Shown here: positions 27,699-36,111 of the stretch, piece by piece
Numbering within the stretch: the first letter of the stretch is position 1
Layout: each line of letters starts with the position of its first letter
Source: Thiomicrospira cyclica
GTDB taxonomy: Bacteria > Pseudomonadota > Gammaproteobacteria > Thiomicrospirales > Thiomicrospiraceae
Assembly (NCBI GenBank): GCA_022736205.1
Contig: DZAT01000005.1
Coordinates: 3,977 to 51,995 of the forward strand
Length of the DNA stretch: 48,019 bases
Reading direction: 5' to 3'
The notes under the pieces: model-generated
What the model was told of the DNA's origin: nothing
The model's input: only the letters and a program-made list of their open reading frames with translations
The model's database searches: none
Made by a program: the position numbers and the translations under genes

Positions 27699-27764
27699 GT
27701 CATCCTCGCGTAGGCGGGGATCCATGAAATCAAAGGAGTAGATTCCCGCTTTCGCGGGAATGAC
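27699..27764. repeat. 66-bp palindromic element downstream of pdxB
   Basis: A sibling of the element inside pdxB: left arm GTCATCCTCGCGTAGGCGGG..., right arm TAGATTCCCGCTTTCGCGGG... followed by AATGAC. Arms are more diverged than in the other copy. It begins 27 bases after the pdxB stop and could act as its terminator. The remaining gap to the lipoprotein gene is AT-rich. Confidence 0.9.
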
Positions 27765-27900
27765 GCAACTTATAAGTACTTTCTAATATTAGACATTAGT
27801 AAATATTATTGACCAACAAGAAAAATCAGTTTTAGATTTTAAACAAATAAGCGTATTCTGTTATACGTTAAGTTAATGAAACCATTTGGAGCAAAAAAAC

Positions 27901-28470
27901 ATGAAAGCAATGACTTTCTTAAAAGGTGCTGTATTAGCAGCGGGCGTAGCAACATTGAGCGGCTGTGGCACAATGCATGCCATTGGCAACTTAGAGGAAG
28001 GTGCTGGCAGCACATTCATGGAAATCTGGGATAAGTGGACAGAAGCTGAAGGCGATATCGCTGAAGCAACCATGTGGAAAGTAAAAGTTAAAGATGGTGT
28101 CAAGCTAGAAGACGTTAAAGACGCGATCAATGGTGTTGCTACTAACCGCAACATCAAAAACGTTGGTGAATTACCACTATCTGAAGAACTTAAAGCACGT
28201 GGCATTAAGTCTGGCGTGATTCATGTTATGTCTTTCTGCAATCCAGAAACAGCACGTAAAATGACTGACTTCTCTCCTGCTATGGCTGGTTTCTTACCTT
28301 GCCGTGTCAACATCGTCGAACAAGCTGATGGTTTATGGATTTACACCATGAACATGGATATGGCGATTAAGATGGGTCGTAAGATGCCAGCTGAATTGAA
28401 AGGTCCAGTGATGGAAGTGCGTAATACCATGTGGGAAATGTTAGAAAAAGGCGCTAAGGGCGAGTTCTAA
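27901..28470 (+). CDS. DUF302 lipoprotein
   Basis: A 189-residue lipoprotein with the signal peptide ending in LSGC (Cys22). The C-terminal half is a DUF302 domain: VMSFCNPETARKMTDFSPAM, then FLPCRVNIVEQADGLWIYT, with conserved Cys residues. A TTG at 27886 lies upstream, but the ATG at 27901 has TTTGGAG nine bases before it and gives a standard lipoprotein start. The next gene, 81 bases on, is a FadL/TodX-like channel. The biochemical role of DUF302 is not established. Confidence 0.87.
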   Translation: MKAMTFLKGAVLAAGVATLSGCGTMHAIGNLEEGAGSTFMEIWDKWTEAEGDIAEATMWKVKVKDGVKLEDVKDAINGVATNRNIKNVGELPLSEELKARGIKSGVIHVMSFCNPETARKMTDFSPAMAGFLPCRVNIVEQADGLWIYTMNMDMAIKMGRKMPAELKGPVMEVRNTMWEMLEKGAKGEF

Positions 28471-28551
28471 AACCACACTTTACTTTAAGCCCTGTTAATA
28501 CGAACGGGGTTTATCGTTCCAACTTTTAATTAAAATATAATGAGGATCCTC

Positions 28552-29778
28552 ATGAAGACAACTAACCACATTTTGGCTACTGCCATCGCAACATTACTCA
28601 TCGCACCAGCTGCGTTTGCTACTAACGGAACCAATATGACTGGCGTGAGTGCTGTGTCATCAGCATTGGGCGGCACAGGTACAGCCGCTTACTTTGGCGC
28701 TGCAAACGTGATTATTAATCCAGCCATGATTGGTAAAGGTGAAGGCACTATCGTTGGTTTTGGTGGTACTTTATTTAAGCCAAGTGTCAGTAACGATGGC
28801 GGCACTGGTGGTGATAAACAAAACAGTTCTGCAGATACTTTTGTCATTCCAAGTGTTGCCATATCTAGTCGTATCAACGAAAGCTTGAGTTTCGGCATCG
28901 GTATGTTTGGCACATCTGGTATGGGCGTTGATTATTCTGGCTACCCTGCTGGAGCAACTGATATGACAAGAGGTTTATTCAAAGCACAAAGCCAACTACA
29001 AATTATGCGTATTGTTCCAACAATCGCCTACAATACAGCCAATGCGGGTATCGGCTTTTCACCGATTTTGCAATACGGCGCTTTGGATGTTAACTATGAC
29101 CCGACTGGTCTAGGCATGGGGCTATCTAAGTTTGGTTCAGGAACAGCTTCTGATTTAGGATATGGCTTTACTTTAGGTGGTTACTATGACCTGTCTAAGC
29201 AGTTTACGGTTGGTGCGGCGTACACTTCTGCAATTAACATGAAATATAAAAACCAACTAAACTCTTCTACTGGTGCTGCCGCAAACTTTACTGGCTTTGG
29301 ACTAAGCGGTATTACAGACAATTTAGAACAACCTGCTGAGATTAAAGTGGGTGCTGCTTATACCATGGGCAACATCATGTTAACGGGCGACTTAAAGCAA
29401 GTACGTTGGGGCGAAGCTAAGGGTTACAAAGACTTTGGCTGGCAAGATCAAAACGTAATCGCGTTAGGTTTAAAATATACACAACCAGGGTACTGGTTAG
29501 GCGTTGGTTATAATAAAGCAGACAATCCAATTAAAGCACAAGATGCCACTTTACCAGGTGGCGGTGCAATCAACATGTTTAACAATATTTTCTTCCCTGC
29601 AACAACAGAAAGCCACTTCTCTGTTGGAGGTGGCTATAACTTAACTAAAGCTGTTAGCCTAGACGGTGCTGTCGTTTATGCTCCTGAAGTTACAACAACA
29701 GTAGCAACAGGAATGGGCAACAACACCACTAGCCACTCTCAAATGAGCTACACAATGTCTGTTCGCTACAAATTCTAA
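28552..29778 (+). CDS. FadL/TodX-type outer-membrane hydrophobic-compound channel
   Basis: A 408-residue beta-barrel protein. The signal peptide ends AAFA (residue 23). The mature start TNGTNMTGVSAVSSALGGTG resembles the hatch segment of the TodX/FadL family, which admits fatty acids or other hydrophobic molecules laterally. INPAMIG and a terminal aromatic strand (YTMSVRYKF) fit the family. ATGs exist at 28540 and 28552; AGGA six bases before the second favours it. A UUCG-loop terminator follows. Substrate unknown. Confidence 0.88.
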   Translation: MKTTNHILATAIATLLIAPAAFATNGTNMTGVSAVSSALGGTGTAAYFGAANVIINPAMIGKGEGTIVGFGGTLFKPSVSNDGGTGGDKQNSSADTFVIPSVAISSRINESLSFGIGMFGTSGMGVDYSGYPAGATDMTRGLFKAQSQLQIMRIVPTIAYNTANAGIGFSPILQYGALDVNYDPTGLGMGLSKFGSGTASDLGYGFTLGGYYDLSKQFTVGAAYTSAINMKYKNQLNSSTGAAANFTGFGLSGITDNLEQPAEIKVGAAYTMGNIMLTGDLKQVRWGEAKGYKDFGWQDQNVIALGLKYTQPGYWLGVGYNKADNPIKAQDATLPGGGAINMFNNIFFPATTESHFSVGGGYNLTKAVSLDGAVVYAPEVTTTVATGMGNNTTSHSQMSYTMSVRYKF

Positions 29779-29806
29779 TTTGTAACACGCATATTGTGTT
29801 GTTAAG

Positions 29807-29830
29807 AACCGCCTTCGGGCGGTTTTTTTA
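29807..29830 (+). terminator. Terminator after the FadL-like gene
   Basis: The stem AACCGCC/GGCGGTT has a TTCG tetraloop and seven T after it: a textbook intrinsic terminator 28 bases after the stop codon. Confidence 0.95.
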
Positions 29831-29888
29831 TTGTCTACTTTTACGGCGAATGCTACACTTGCCACCACTTGTAGAAAAGGAGCACGTT

Positions 29889-30746
29889 ATGGCTAGCGTT
29901 GCCGTTCGTATCGACGAAACCCTTGCATGGCTAACACAACAGCTCCCCCCAGAAGAAGCAAAACTCGAAGCCGAGTTATTACTGCAACGCGCACTGGGTG
30001 TTAACCGTACCTATCTACGCAGCCACCCAGAAACAGAGCTGAGCGCAGCGCAACACGCACAACTCACGACATGGCTAACGCGCCGCCTGACAGGCGAACC
30101 CATCGCCTATATTCTGGGAGACGCAGCGTTTTACGGACTGACATTATCGGTTTCACCTGATGTGCTCATTCCGCGTCAAGACACAGAATTACTGGTCGAT
30201 GCTGCACTCGACTTAATCCCCGAATCAACTCCTTTGCGTATATTAGATATGGGAACAGGCTCTGGCGCGATTGCGATTGCGATTGCTAGCCAACGACCAA
30301 AGGCACTTGTCAGCGCCCTCGATAGCAGTTCTGCCGCATTAACCGTAGCGAAAGATAATGCTTGCGCTCATAAGCTGCCTGCCATTCGTTTTTATTTAAG
30401 CGATTGGTTTAGTGACTTACCGACGCAGCAGTTCGATATCATTGTCAGCAATCCGCCGTATATCGAAAACGACGATGTGCATTTAAGCCAAAGCAGCTTG
30501 CCCTTCGAGCCTGCTCAGGCATTGAGTAGTGGCAAGGATGGACTCGATGCCATTCGTTTGCTCTGTCAGCAAGCCCCCGACTGGTTAGTCGACAATGGTT
30601 GGCTGCTAATAGAACACGGTTATAATCAAGGTGCAGCGGTGCGCGCGCTGTTTACTCAAGCGCGCTTTAATCAGGTTGCTACCCACCGCGATTATGGCAA
30701 TAATGACAGAATAACGCTTGGACAATGGAATCATACTCATGCTTAA
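29889..30746 (+). CDS. prmC: Release factor glutamine methyltransferase PrmC
   Basis: A 285-residue SAM-dependent enzyme that methylates the GGQ glutamine of RF1 and RF2. It has the N-terminal helical domain, LIPRQDTELLVD, the SAM motif DMGTGSGA (120-127) and NPPY (188-191) that binds the glutamine. The ATG at 29889 is chosen over upstream starts because AAGGAG lies just before it and the earlier ORF part would run through the terminator. prfA and hemA, often upstream, are absent here. Confidence 0.96.
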   Translation: MASVAVRIDETLAWLTQQLPPEEAKLEAELLLQRALGVNRTYLRSHPETELSAAQHAQLTTWLTRRLTGEPIAYILGDAAFYGLTLSVSPDVLIPRQDTELLVDAALDLIPESTPLRILDMGTGSGAIAIAIASQRPKALVSALDSSSAALTVAKDNACAHKLPAIRFYLSDWFSDLPTQQFDIIVSNPPYIENDDVHLSQSSLPFEPAQALSSGKDGLDAIRLLCQQAPDWLVDNGWLLIEHGYNQGAAVRALFTQARFNQVATHRDYGNNDRITLGQWNHTHA

Positions 30747-31503
30747 CGATACCCTAAAAGCTCGCTACGACCGCCAGATTCGTTTATCACAAATTGGCTT
30801 AGAGGGACAAGAAACCCTTGTTAATAGCCGTGTACTGATGATTGGCATGGGCGGACTCGGTTCGCCTGCCAGCTTGTATTTAGCAGCAGCGGGCATTGGC
30901 ACACTCACCCTCGTCGATTTTGATGTGGTGGAAGAAAGCAACTTGCAGCGCCAGATTGTGCACAGACAAGCAACCGTTGGCTTAGCAAAAGTCGATTCCG
31001 CTAAAGCGACACTACACGAAGTCAATCCGCATATTCAGATCAATGCCATCAATGCCTTTTTATCGCCCGAACAGTTACTAACACTCTGTCAGCAGGCCGA
31101 TGTGGTTGTCGACTGCACCGACAACGGCTTTTCGCGCACAGCGATTAACGAAGCCGCCATGCAAGCCCAAAAGCCGTTGGTATCGGCAGCAGCGATTCGC
31201 TGGGAAGGACAATTAAGCGTCTTTGATGGACGAGACCCGAACGCCCCCTGCTACCTCTGTTTCGACCCACAAGCCAATCAAGGTGGCGAAACCTGCGATG
31301 CACAGGGCATCGTCGCACCACTGGTCGGCACATTAGGGGTAATGCAAGCCTTAGAAACAATTAAAGTGTTATTAGGTAAGGCAAGCTTAATTGGCGAGGT
31401 GTTGTTGTTCGATGGCTTGACCATGACACAACGTAAATTCAAGCTAACGCAAGATGCAGATTGCCCTGTGTGTCGGGCAAGACGCGAGAAAACTACTGAT
31501 TAA
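30739..31503 (+). CDS. moeB: Molybdopterin-synthase adenylyltransferase (HesA/MoeB/ThiF family)
   Basis: A 254-residue E1-like enzyme that adenylates the C-terminus of a sulfur-carrier protein. It shows GMGGLGSP (36-43) for ATP, DFDVVEESNLQRQ, the adenylation Arg/Asp cluster, and two CxxC pairs for zinc (171/174 and 242/245). It follows prmC with an 8-base overlap (ATGCTTAA), a common gammaproteobacterial order that favours MoeB over ThiF. Whether it also serves thiamine synthesis cannot be read from the sequence. It converges with motB and overlaps it by 11 bases. Confidence 0.9.
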   Translation: MLNDTLKARYDRQIRLSQIGLEGQETLVNSRVLMIGMGGLGSPASLYLAAAGIGTLTLVDFDVVEESNLQRQIVHRQATVGLAKVDSAKATLHEVNPHIQINAINAFLSPEQLLTLCQQADVVVDCTDNGFSRTAINEAAMQAQKPLVSAAAIRWEGQLSVFDGRDPNAPCYLCFDPQANQGGETCDAQGIVAPLVGTLGVMQALETIKVLLGKASLIGEVLLFDGLTMTQRKFKLTQDADCPVCRARREKTTD

Positions 31504-32257
31504 TTTTCTCTGGTTTCACTGTCGTTTTCGTTGCAGCCTTAGTTGCAGGTTTTATAGGCTCGGGTAGCGGTACTTCTTTCTTCTCGACACTAATCACTAC
31601 CCGACGATTTTGCGCTCGTCCGATATTCGTATCATTAGCAGAAATACCTTCTGCATCAGCACGCCCCGCAACAGTCATAAATTGCTTATCGACCCCAAAA
31701 TCTTCAAATAAACGCGCAACCGAAGAAGCCCTTGCCGAAGATAGCTCCCAGTTAGAAGGAAAAGAGACATTGCGAATAGGTATATTGTCAGTATGTCCCG
31801 TGATGGTCAAACGGTTACGATGACCTGCAAACTTTTCGGCAACCGTTTCTAATTTTGCCTTTGCATTTTCTTGCAAACTGGCACGTCCGCTTTCGAAAGC
31901 CTTATCGGAGCGCAACGTAACGATAAAAAACTCGGGCGTTTCCTCTACCGACGCATCTAAGCCTTGAATCATGTTTTCAATTTCTGGTTTCGTCAGTGGT
32001 TTTAACTCTAACGGATTGAGCAAAACATCGCCTTTAACCTCTGGCATTGGGCTACTTTGCGCAGCACCCCCTTTATTGCCTTCGAATGACTTAAAACTAT
32101 CTGCTAAAGATTGTCTGTCTGCTGGATCCATAATCGCTGACATCCACATGACCAAGAAAAAAACCATGAGAACCGTCATTAAATCGGCTAGGGCAATCTT
32201 CCACGAGCCGCCATGCGCACCACCACCTTCATCATCGTCATCATCGTGGGAACTCAT
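31493..32257 (-). CDS. motB: Flagellar motor stator protein MotB
   Basis: A 254-residue stator subunit. A very acidic N-terminus (HDDDDDE) is followed by one membrane helix with the proton-carrying Asp25 (ALADLMTVLMVFFLVMW). A plug region follows, then an OmpA-like peptidoglycan-binding domain (ITGHTDNIPI, NWELSSARASSVAR, GRAQNRRVVI) and a basic tail. It starts 13 bases after motA with AGAGG as ribosome site. Its 3' end overlaps moeB. Confidence 0.95.
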   Translation of the reverse strand: MSSHDDDDDEGGGAHGGSWKIALADLMTVLMVFFLVMWMSAIMDPADRQSLADSFKSFEGNKGGAAQSSPMPEVKGDVLLNPLELKPLTKPEIENMIQGLDASVEETPEFFIVTLRSDKAFESGRASLQENAKAKLETVAEKFAGHRNRLTITGHTDNIPIRNVSFPSNWELSSARASSVARLFEDFGVDKQFMTVAGRADAEGISANDTNIGRAQNRRVVISVEKKEVPLPEPIKPATKAATKTTVKPEKINQ

Positions 32258-32270
32258 TATTTAGCGCCTC

Positions 32271-33110
32271 TTAACGGTCTTTATTCGGAAGTTTGTCGCG
32301 ATACTCTGGCGGTACGCGCTGACGACCAATCTCAATCGCGAGATTAGGCGATACACCATCCGAATAAGCACCAATAGCAGCAGCAGCCATTTCAAGTAAC
32401 ATTTTATCCTGACGCAACATCACTTCCATCGCATGCGTAAAAGGACCGAGCACCGCGAAAGCAAACAAAATACCATAAAAAGTACCCGTTAAGGCTGCAC
32501 CGATGAACTTGGCGGTAATCTCGACAGGGCCTCCGACAGTGGTCATTGTCAAAATAACCCCCATAATCGCTGCCATAATACCAAAGCCAGGTAACCAATC
32601 GCCCACTTTACCAACAATTTTAGGAACTTCTGAAGCCGAACGAAACCAAATCGAAATGCGTTTATCGGCCATTTGATTTAACTCGTGCCCCTTAGGTGGA
32701 TTCATGAGCACATATGCAAAACATTCAGCGACAAATTCGCGCAACTCTTTGTGTTTTAACACAGCAGGATAACGCGAAAAAACGTTACTTGACAGGGGGT
32801 CAGAGACATGCTTATCGAGCGCCAAAACACCCTGAGCACGCGATAACTTGAACAGTTCTTCCAATAAGCCAAGCAATTCGAAGTAAACCTTAATATTCGC
32901 CTTATCGCCCTGAAAATAACGCAGCGACATAACGAAAGTACGCGTTACAACAGGAATGGGAGCAGCCAAGAAAAAGGCTGCAAGACTTGCCCCCAAAATA
33001 ACGATCAACTCAGAAGGATGCCACAACTCACCCAAAGGACCGTGCATGATGGCAAAACCACCCACAATCGCACCGATCAGGATCAACAGACCAATTGGTT
33101 TTAACCACAT
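32271..33110 (-). CDS. motA: Flagellar motor stator protein MotA
   Basis: A 279-residue stator subunit with four membrane segments. The cytoplasmic loop has charged residues that contact FliG, and GVILTMTTVGGP plus FIGAALTGTFYGILFAFAVLG are the TM3/TM4 family motifs. It pairs with MotB to form the ion channel that turns the flagellum; proton drive is likely but not proven. A sigma-28-like promoter lies just upstream. Confidence 0.95.
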   Translation of the reverse strand: MWLKPIGLLILIGAIVGGFAIMHGPLGELWHPSELIVILGASLAAFFLAAPIPVVTRTFVMSLRYFQGDKANIKVYFELLGLLEELFKLSRAQGVLALDKHVSDPLSSNVFSRYPAVLKHKELREFVAECFAYVLMNPPKGHELNQMADKRISIWFRSASEVPKIVGKVGDWLPGFGIMAAIMGVILTMTTVGGPVEITAKFIGAALTGTFYGILFAFAVLGPFTHAMEVMLRQDKMLLEMAAAAIGAYSDGVSPNLAIEIGRQRVPPEYRDKLPNKDR

Positions 33111-33141
33111 AATAACATTTGCCTAATAATGACTGTAATAG

Positions 33142-33168
33142 TTAACGACTAAAATCACAGATACTTGA
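33142..33168 (-). promoter_or_regulatory. Candidate sigma-28 (FliA) promoter of motAB
   Basis: On the minus strand, TCAAGTAT, 11 bases, then GTCGTTAA matches the flagellar consensus TAAAGTTT-N11-GCCGATAA at six of eight positions in each half. It ends 31 bases before the motA ATG. This would let motAB respond to the flagellar cascade separately from the operon behind it. Confidence 0.55.
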
Positions 33169-33202
33169 GTAAAGCAACGACTGTGCCATCTAAGACAAGA
33201 GG

Positions 33203-33490
33203 TTATGACGACGCTACATCAGATTGAAGCCGTCCTATGGCACAAGACATGACAGAGCGTACATCGGCACTAACACTCGACAACCCAGAAGTTGTTCCCG
33301 ATCGCGGATAGCCTAAAGACCTGAGCATATCTGCTACCTGTTCTTGCTGTCCGTCGCTTGCTTCAAAGCTCACTTGGCCCAATGCAACATCAACCCTAAC
33401 CTGCTCGACCTGCGCAAGCGATTGCAACTTTTGCACAATGCGCTTCGCGCAACCACCGCATTTGATATTATCGACCTGCCAAATAAACAT
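33203..33490 (-). CDS. HMA-domain metal-binding protein
   Basis: A 95-residue protein whose first 65 residues are a heavy-metal-associated ferredoxin-like fold. The metal motif is IKCGGCAKRI (Cys11, Cys14), a CGGC variant of the usual CxxC. The 30-residue tail contains SCAIGRL (Cys83), a tail I recall from related proteobacterial HMA proteins. The ATG at 33490 follows AAGGTGG; a GTG at 33499 is also possible. It begins 10 bases after a chemoreceptor gene and is probably co-expressed with it. Copper is the usual family ligand; not shown here. Confidence 0.85.
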   Translation of the reverse strand: MFIWQVDNIKCGGCAKRIVQKLQSLAQVEQVRVDVALGQVSFEASDGQQEQVADMLRSLGYPRSGTTSGLSSVSADVRSVMSCAIGRLQSDVASS

Positions 33491-33500
33491 GAACACCACC

Positions 33501-36077
33501 TTAATGCGCAGATGCCGCCATTTCTAGCGTCGATAATGCCACAATCAACTCAGAAGATGTCTGAGTAAGACGCTTAACTTCTTGTTCCATGGCATATGAA
33601 TCGACACCATGATTTAAAATATCAATAATTTCAGCAGCCAATTGATGCATTTTTACCCGTAAATCTTCGACCGCTTTATATTCTGGATAAAGTGCAAAAC
33701 GCATTTTATGCTCACGCATCCATGCCGCCAAATCGGTTGCATCTTCATCGAGTAGTAGCGTCATGTCTTGATTTTTTTTGCCCGATGTCAGCAGGTTGGT
33801 GGCTTTGGCAATCCAGACACGTTGTGACCGACGCGCACGAGCAACGCTAAAGTCACCATTAGCAACCGTGTGCGTCATATTCAGCTGTTTGGCATCAACT
33901 TTAAAAATATTAACCGATTCAGCCAAAGAGTCCGTCGTTTCGCGCAACAATTCGGACGTTGCCGCCAACTCTTCGCTATGCGCTGCCGCTTGCTGTGTCG
34001 TGGCGTCGATACTATCCATCGCTTTAGACACTTCTACAACTGCCCGATTTTGACGAGACGAGACAGCAACCACTTTAGACAGATAGCCTTTAATGCCCAG
34101 CACGCCATCGACCATCGTGGTTAGACGGCTATTAGTATTGGTCACCAGTTCGCTGGTGGTACGAATATCCTCTGCGGTCGTTTCAATCAATGTTTTGATG
34201 ACCTGTGCGGCATCTGCCGATTTCTGCGCCAAACCACGCACTTCGCTGGCAACCACAGCAAAGCCGCGACCATGTTCACCTGCACGTGCCGCTTCTACCG
34301 CTGCATTGAGTGCCAATAAGTTGGTTTGGAAAGCGATGCCTTCAATCAGACTCACAATTTCTTCAATTTTACCGCTGTTCTGTTGCACATTATCCATCGC
34401 ATCAATGCTGCGGTTCATGGCATCTTTAACTTGTTCGGCATTCAGAGCGGTACGCACTACCACATCCTGTGCCAACTTAATTTCGTTATCGACTTCACTC
34501 AGACCGCTGGTAATTTCTTGCATGGTGCTATTGGTTTGCTGTAAAGCTGCTGCTTGCTGTTGTGCTTGATCGGACATTTCTCCCGAGGCATCTTTTAGCT
34601 GCCCCACAATGGTAGATACCCGCTGCATCAGGCTTTGCACTTCGACCATAATACTACCAAGGTTACCAAAAGCTGTGTTGAGCGCTGATTGTAAACCGCC
34701 CAGTTGCCCCGCATAACTGCCCTCCATATTGCGACCTAAGTGTCCCTCTGTTGCCCCCATGACAATGCCATTAACACGCCCCATTGCTTCGCCTAGGCTA
34801 TCAATCATCGCGTTAAAACGTTCAGCAAAGTTTTTATAGAAGCCTTCAGCACCACCCACATCTAAGCGATGATCTAAATAGCCACGTTGCGCGCCCTCAA
34901 CAATCGACTCGATCGCACGCTGCATGGTCAATTCCTCTGTGATATCCGTCCATTCGATGACCACACCTAAAATACGCCCCACCCCATCACGAATAGCACT
35001 GGCACGAACCACTAAATCGCGACCACCAAAACGAATGGTCGACATTTGACGTTCTTGGGTGCGTGCTTTTTTGACAATTTTATCGAACAACGGTAAGACT
35101 TTATCAATGGTTGTGTTAATCAAATTATCGGGATCGAACTGGCGATTCGATTGACGAATACGCTCTTGACGTAACTGTAAAAAGTCGCGCATCGCTTTGT
35201 TGGCAAATAAAATCGTATCGAATTGATCAACCACAAACATAGGCGATGGCGAGGATTCGAATGCCGACTGAATACGTTGCACACTCGACATCACGGTGTT
35301 GGTTTCATCTTGCGCCACAGCTAATCGCGTTTGCATGATGGATACGCGTGCGGCCAACTGGTTCAAAATGTTCGTTCCGTACAAAGGCACAGCATTACGA
35401 AACTCTCCGCCCGCAATGCTTGCTAAAATTTTATCTAAACGATTTAAACGATGTTGTGCAAACTCAGCACCAAAATAAACAAAAATGGGCAAAAGAACAG
35501 CACTAATCTGAACCCACATATCATCTAGCTGGACACCAAACGTATTAAGCAGCGCTGGGATAGAAAAGAACACCACCATCATCGACATGCCCGCAGACGG
35601 GTTTATATTTTCGAGGGGATTGAAACGTGAAAACATATTGGCAACACGTCCCTGACTGAGACGCGCACGCTTTTGGGCAATGGCAACATAAACCTTTTCA
35701 GTTTCTGCAATCTTTTCAGCTGTTATTGCACGGCGAATTGACATGTAGCCAACGTGTTCACCATCACGCATATAAGGCACAACTTGCGCCTCTACCCAAT
35801 AATGCGCACCATCTTTACGACGGTTTTTCACCACTTGTGTCCAAGGCAAACCAGACTCTAGCGTGTTCCATAAGTCTTCAAACACCTGTTCGGGCACATC
35901 GGGGTGGCGCATGATATTGTGCGGCTGCCCCATCAACTCTTCTTGATCGAAACCACTTGCTTCGATAAAGGCTTCGTTTAAATAAACGATATTGCCCGAC
36001 AAATCGGTTCGCGTGACCAATAAGGCATCTGCGGCAAGGTGATATTCGACCTGCGTAACTGGCTCATTTCGTCTCAT
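33501..36077 (-). CDS. Aer-like chemoreceptor with degenerate CZB C-terminal domain
   Basis: An 858-residue chemoreceptor. It has an Aer-type PAS domain (1-120; [17 protein letters not shown]), a membrane hairpin (about 162-205), a second PAS (about 265-380), HAMP-like repeats, and a signalling domain with [20 protein letters not shown] (580-599). Residues about 744-820 look like a chemoreceptor zinc-binding (CZB) domain by helix pattern and the Trp755 and Trp786 landmarks. The expected ligands, however, are Gln752, Asp782 and Arg807, leaving only His811. Zinc binding at the classical site is therefore doubtful. AGGGGT precedes the ATG. It sits between a GGDEF/EAL gene and the HMA gene. Confidence 0.92.
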   Translation of the reverse strand: MRRNEPVTQVEYHLAADALLVTRTDLSGNIVYLNEAFIEASGFDQEELMGQPHNIMRHPDVPEQVFEDLWNTLESGLPWTQVVKNRRKDGAHYWVEAQVVPYMRDGEHVGYMSIRRAITAEKIAETEKVYVAIAQKRARLSQGRVANMFSRFNPLENINPSAGMSMMVVFFSIPALLNTFGVQLDDMWVQISAVLLPIFVYFGAEFAQHRLNRLDKILASIAGGEFRNAVPLYGTNILNQLAARVSIMQTRLAVAQDETNTVMSSVQRIQSAFESSPSPMFVVDQFDTILFANKAMRDFLQLRQERIRQSNRQFDPDNLINTTIDKVLPLFDKIVKKARTQERQMSTIRFGGRDLVVRASAIRDGVGRILGVVIEWTDITEELTMQRAIESIVEGAQRGYLDHRLDVGGAEGFYKNFAERFNAMIDSLGEAMGRVNGIVMGATEGHLGRNMEGSYAGQLGGLQSALNTAFGNLGSIMVEVQSLMQRVSTIVGQLKDASGEMSDQAQQQAAALQQTNSTMQEITSGLSEVDNEIKLAQDVVVRTALNAEQVKDAMNRSIDAMDNVQQNSGKIEEIVSLIEGIAFQTNLLALNAAVEAARAGEHGRGFAVVASEVRGLAQKSADAAQVIKTLIETTAEDIRTTSELVTNTNSRLTTMVDGVLGIKGYLSKVVAVSSRQNRAVVEVSKAMDSIDATTQQAAAHSEELAATSELLRETTDSLAESVNIFKVDAKQLNMTHTVANGDFSVARARRSQRVWIAKATNLLTSGKKNQDMTLLLDEDATDLAAWMREHKMRFALYPEYKAVEDLRVKMHQLAAEIIDILNHGVDSYAMEQEVKRLTQTSSELIVALSTLEMAASAH

Positions 36078-36111
36078 GAAACACCCCTATTCTTTGATTT
36101 TTTTCACTTGT

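Noticed and set aside
29796-29888. N-terminal extension of PrmC from 29796
   Set aside because: The extension runs through an intrinsic terminator and has no family match; the ATG at 29889 has AAGGAG.
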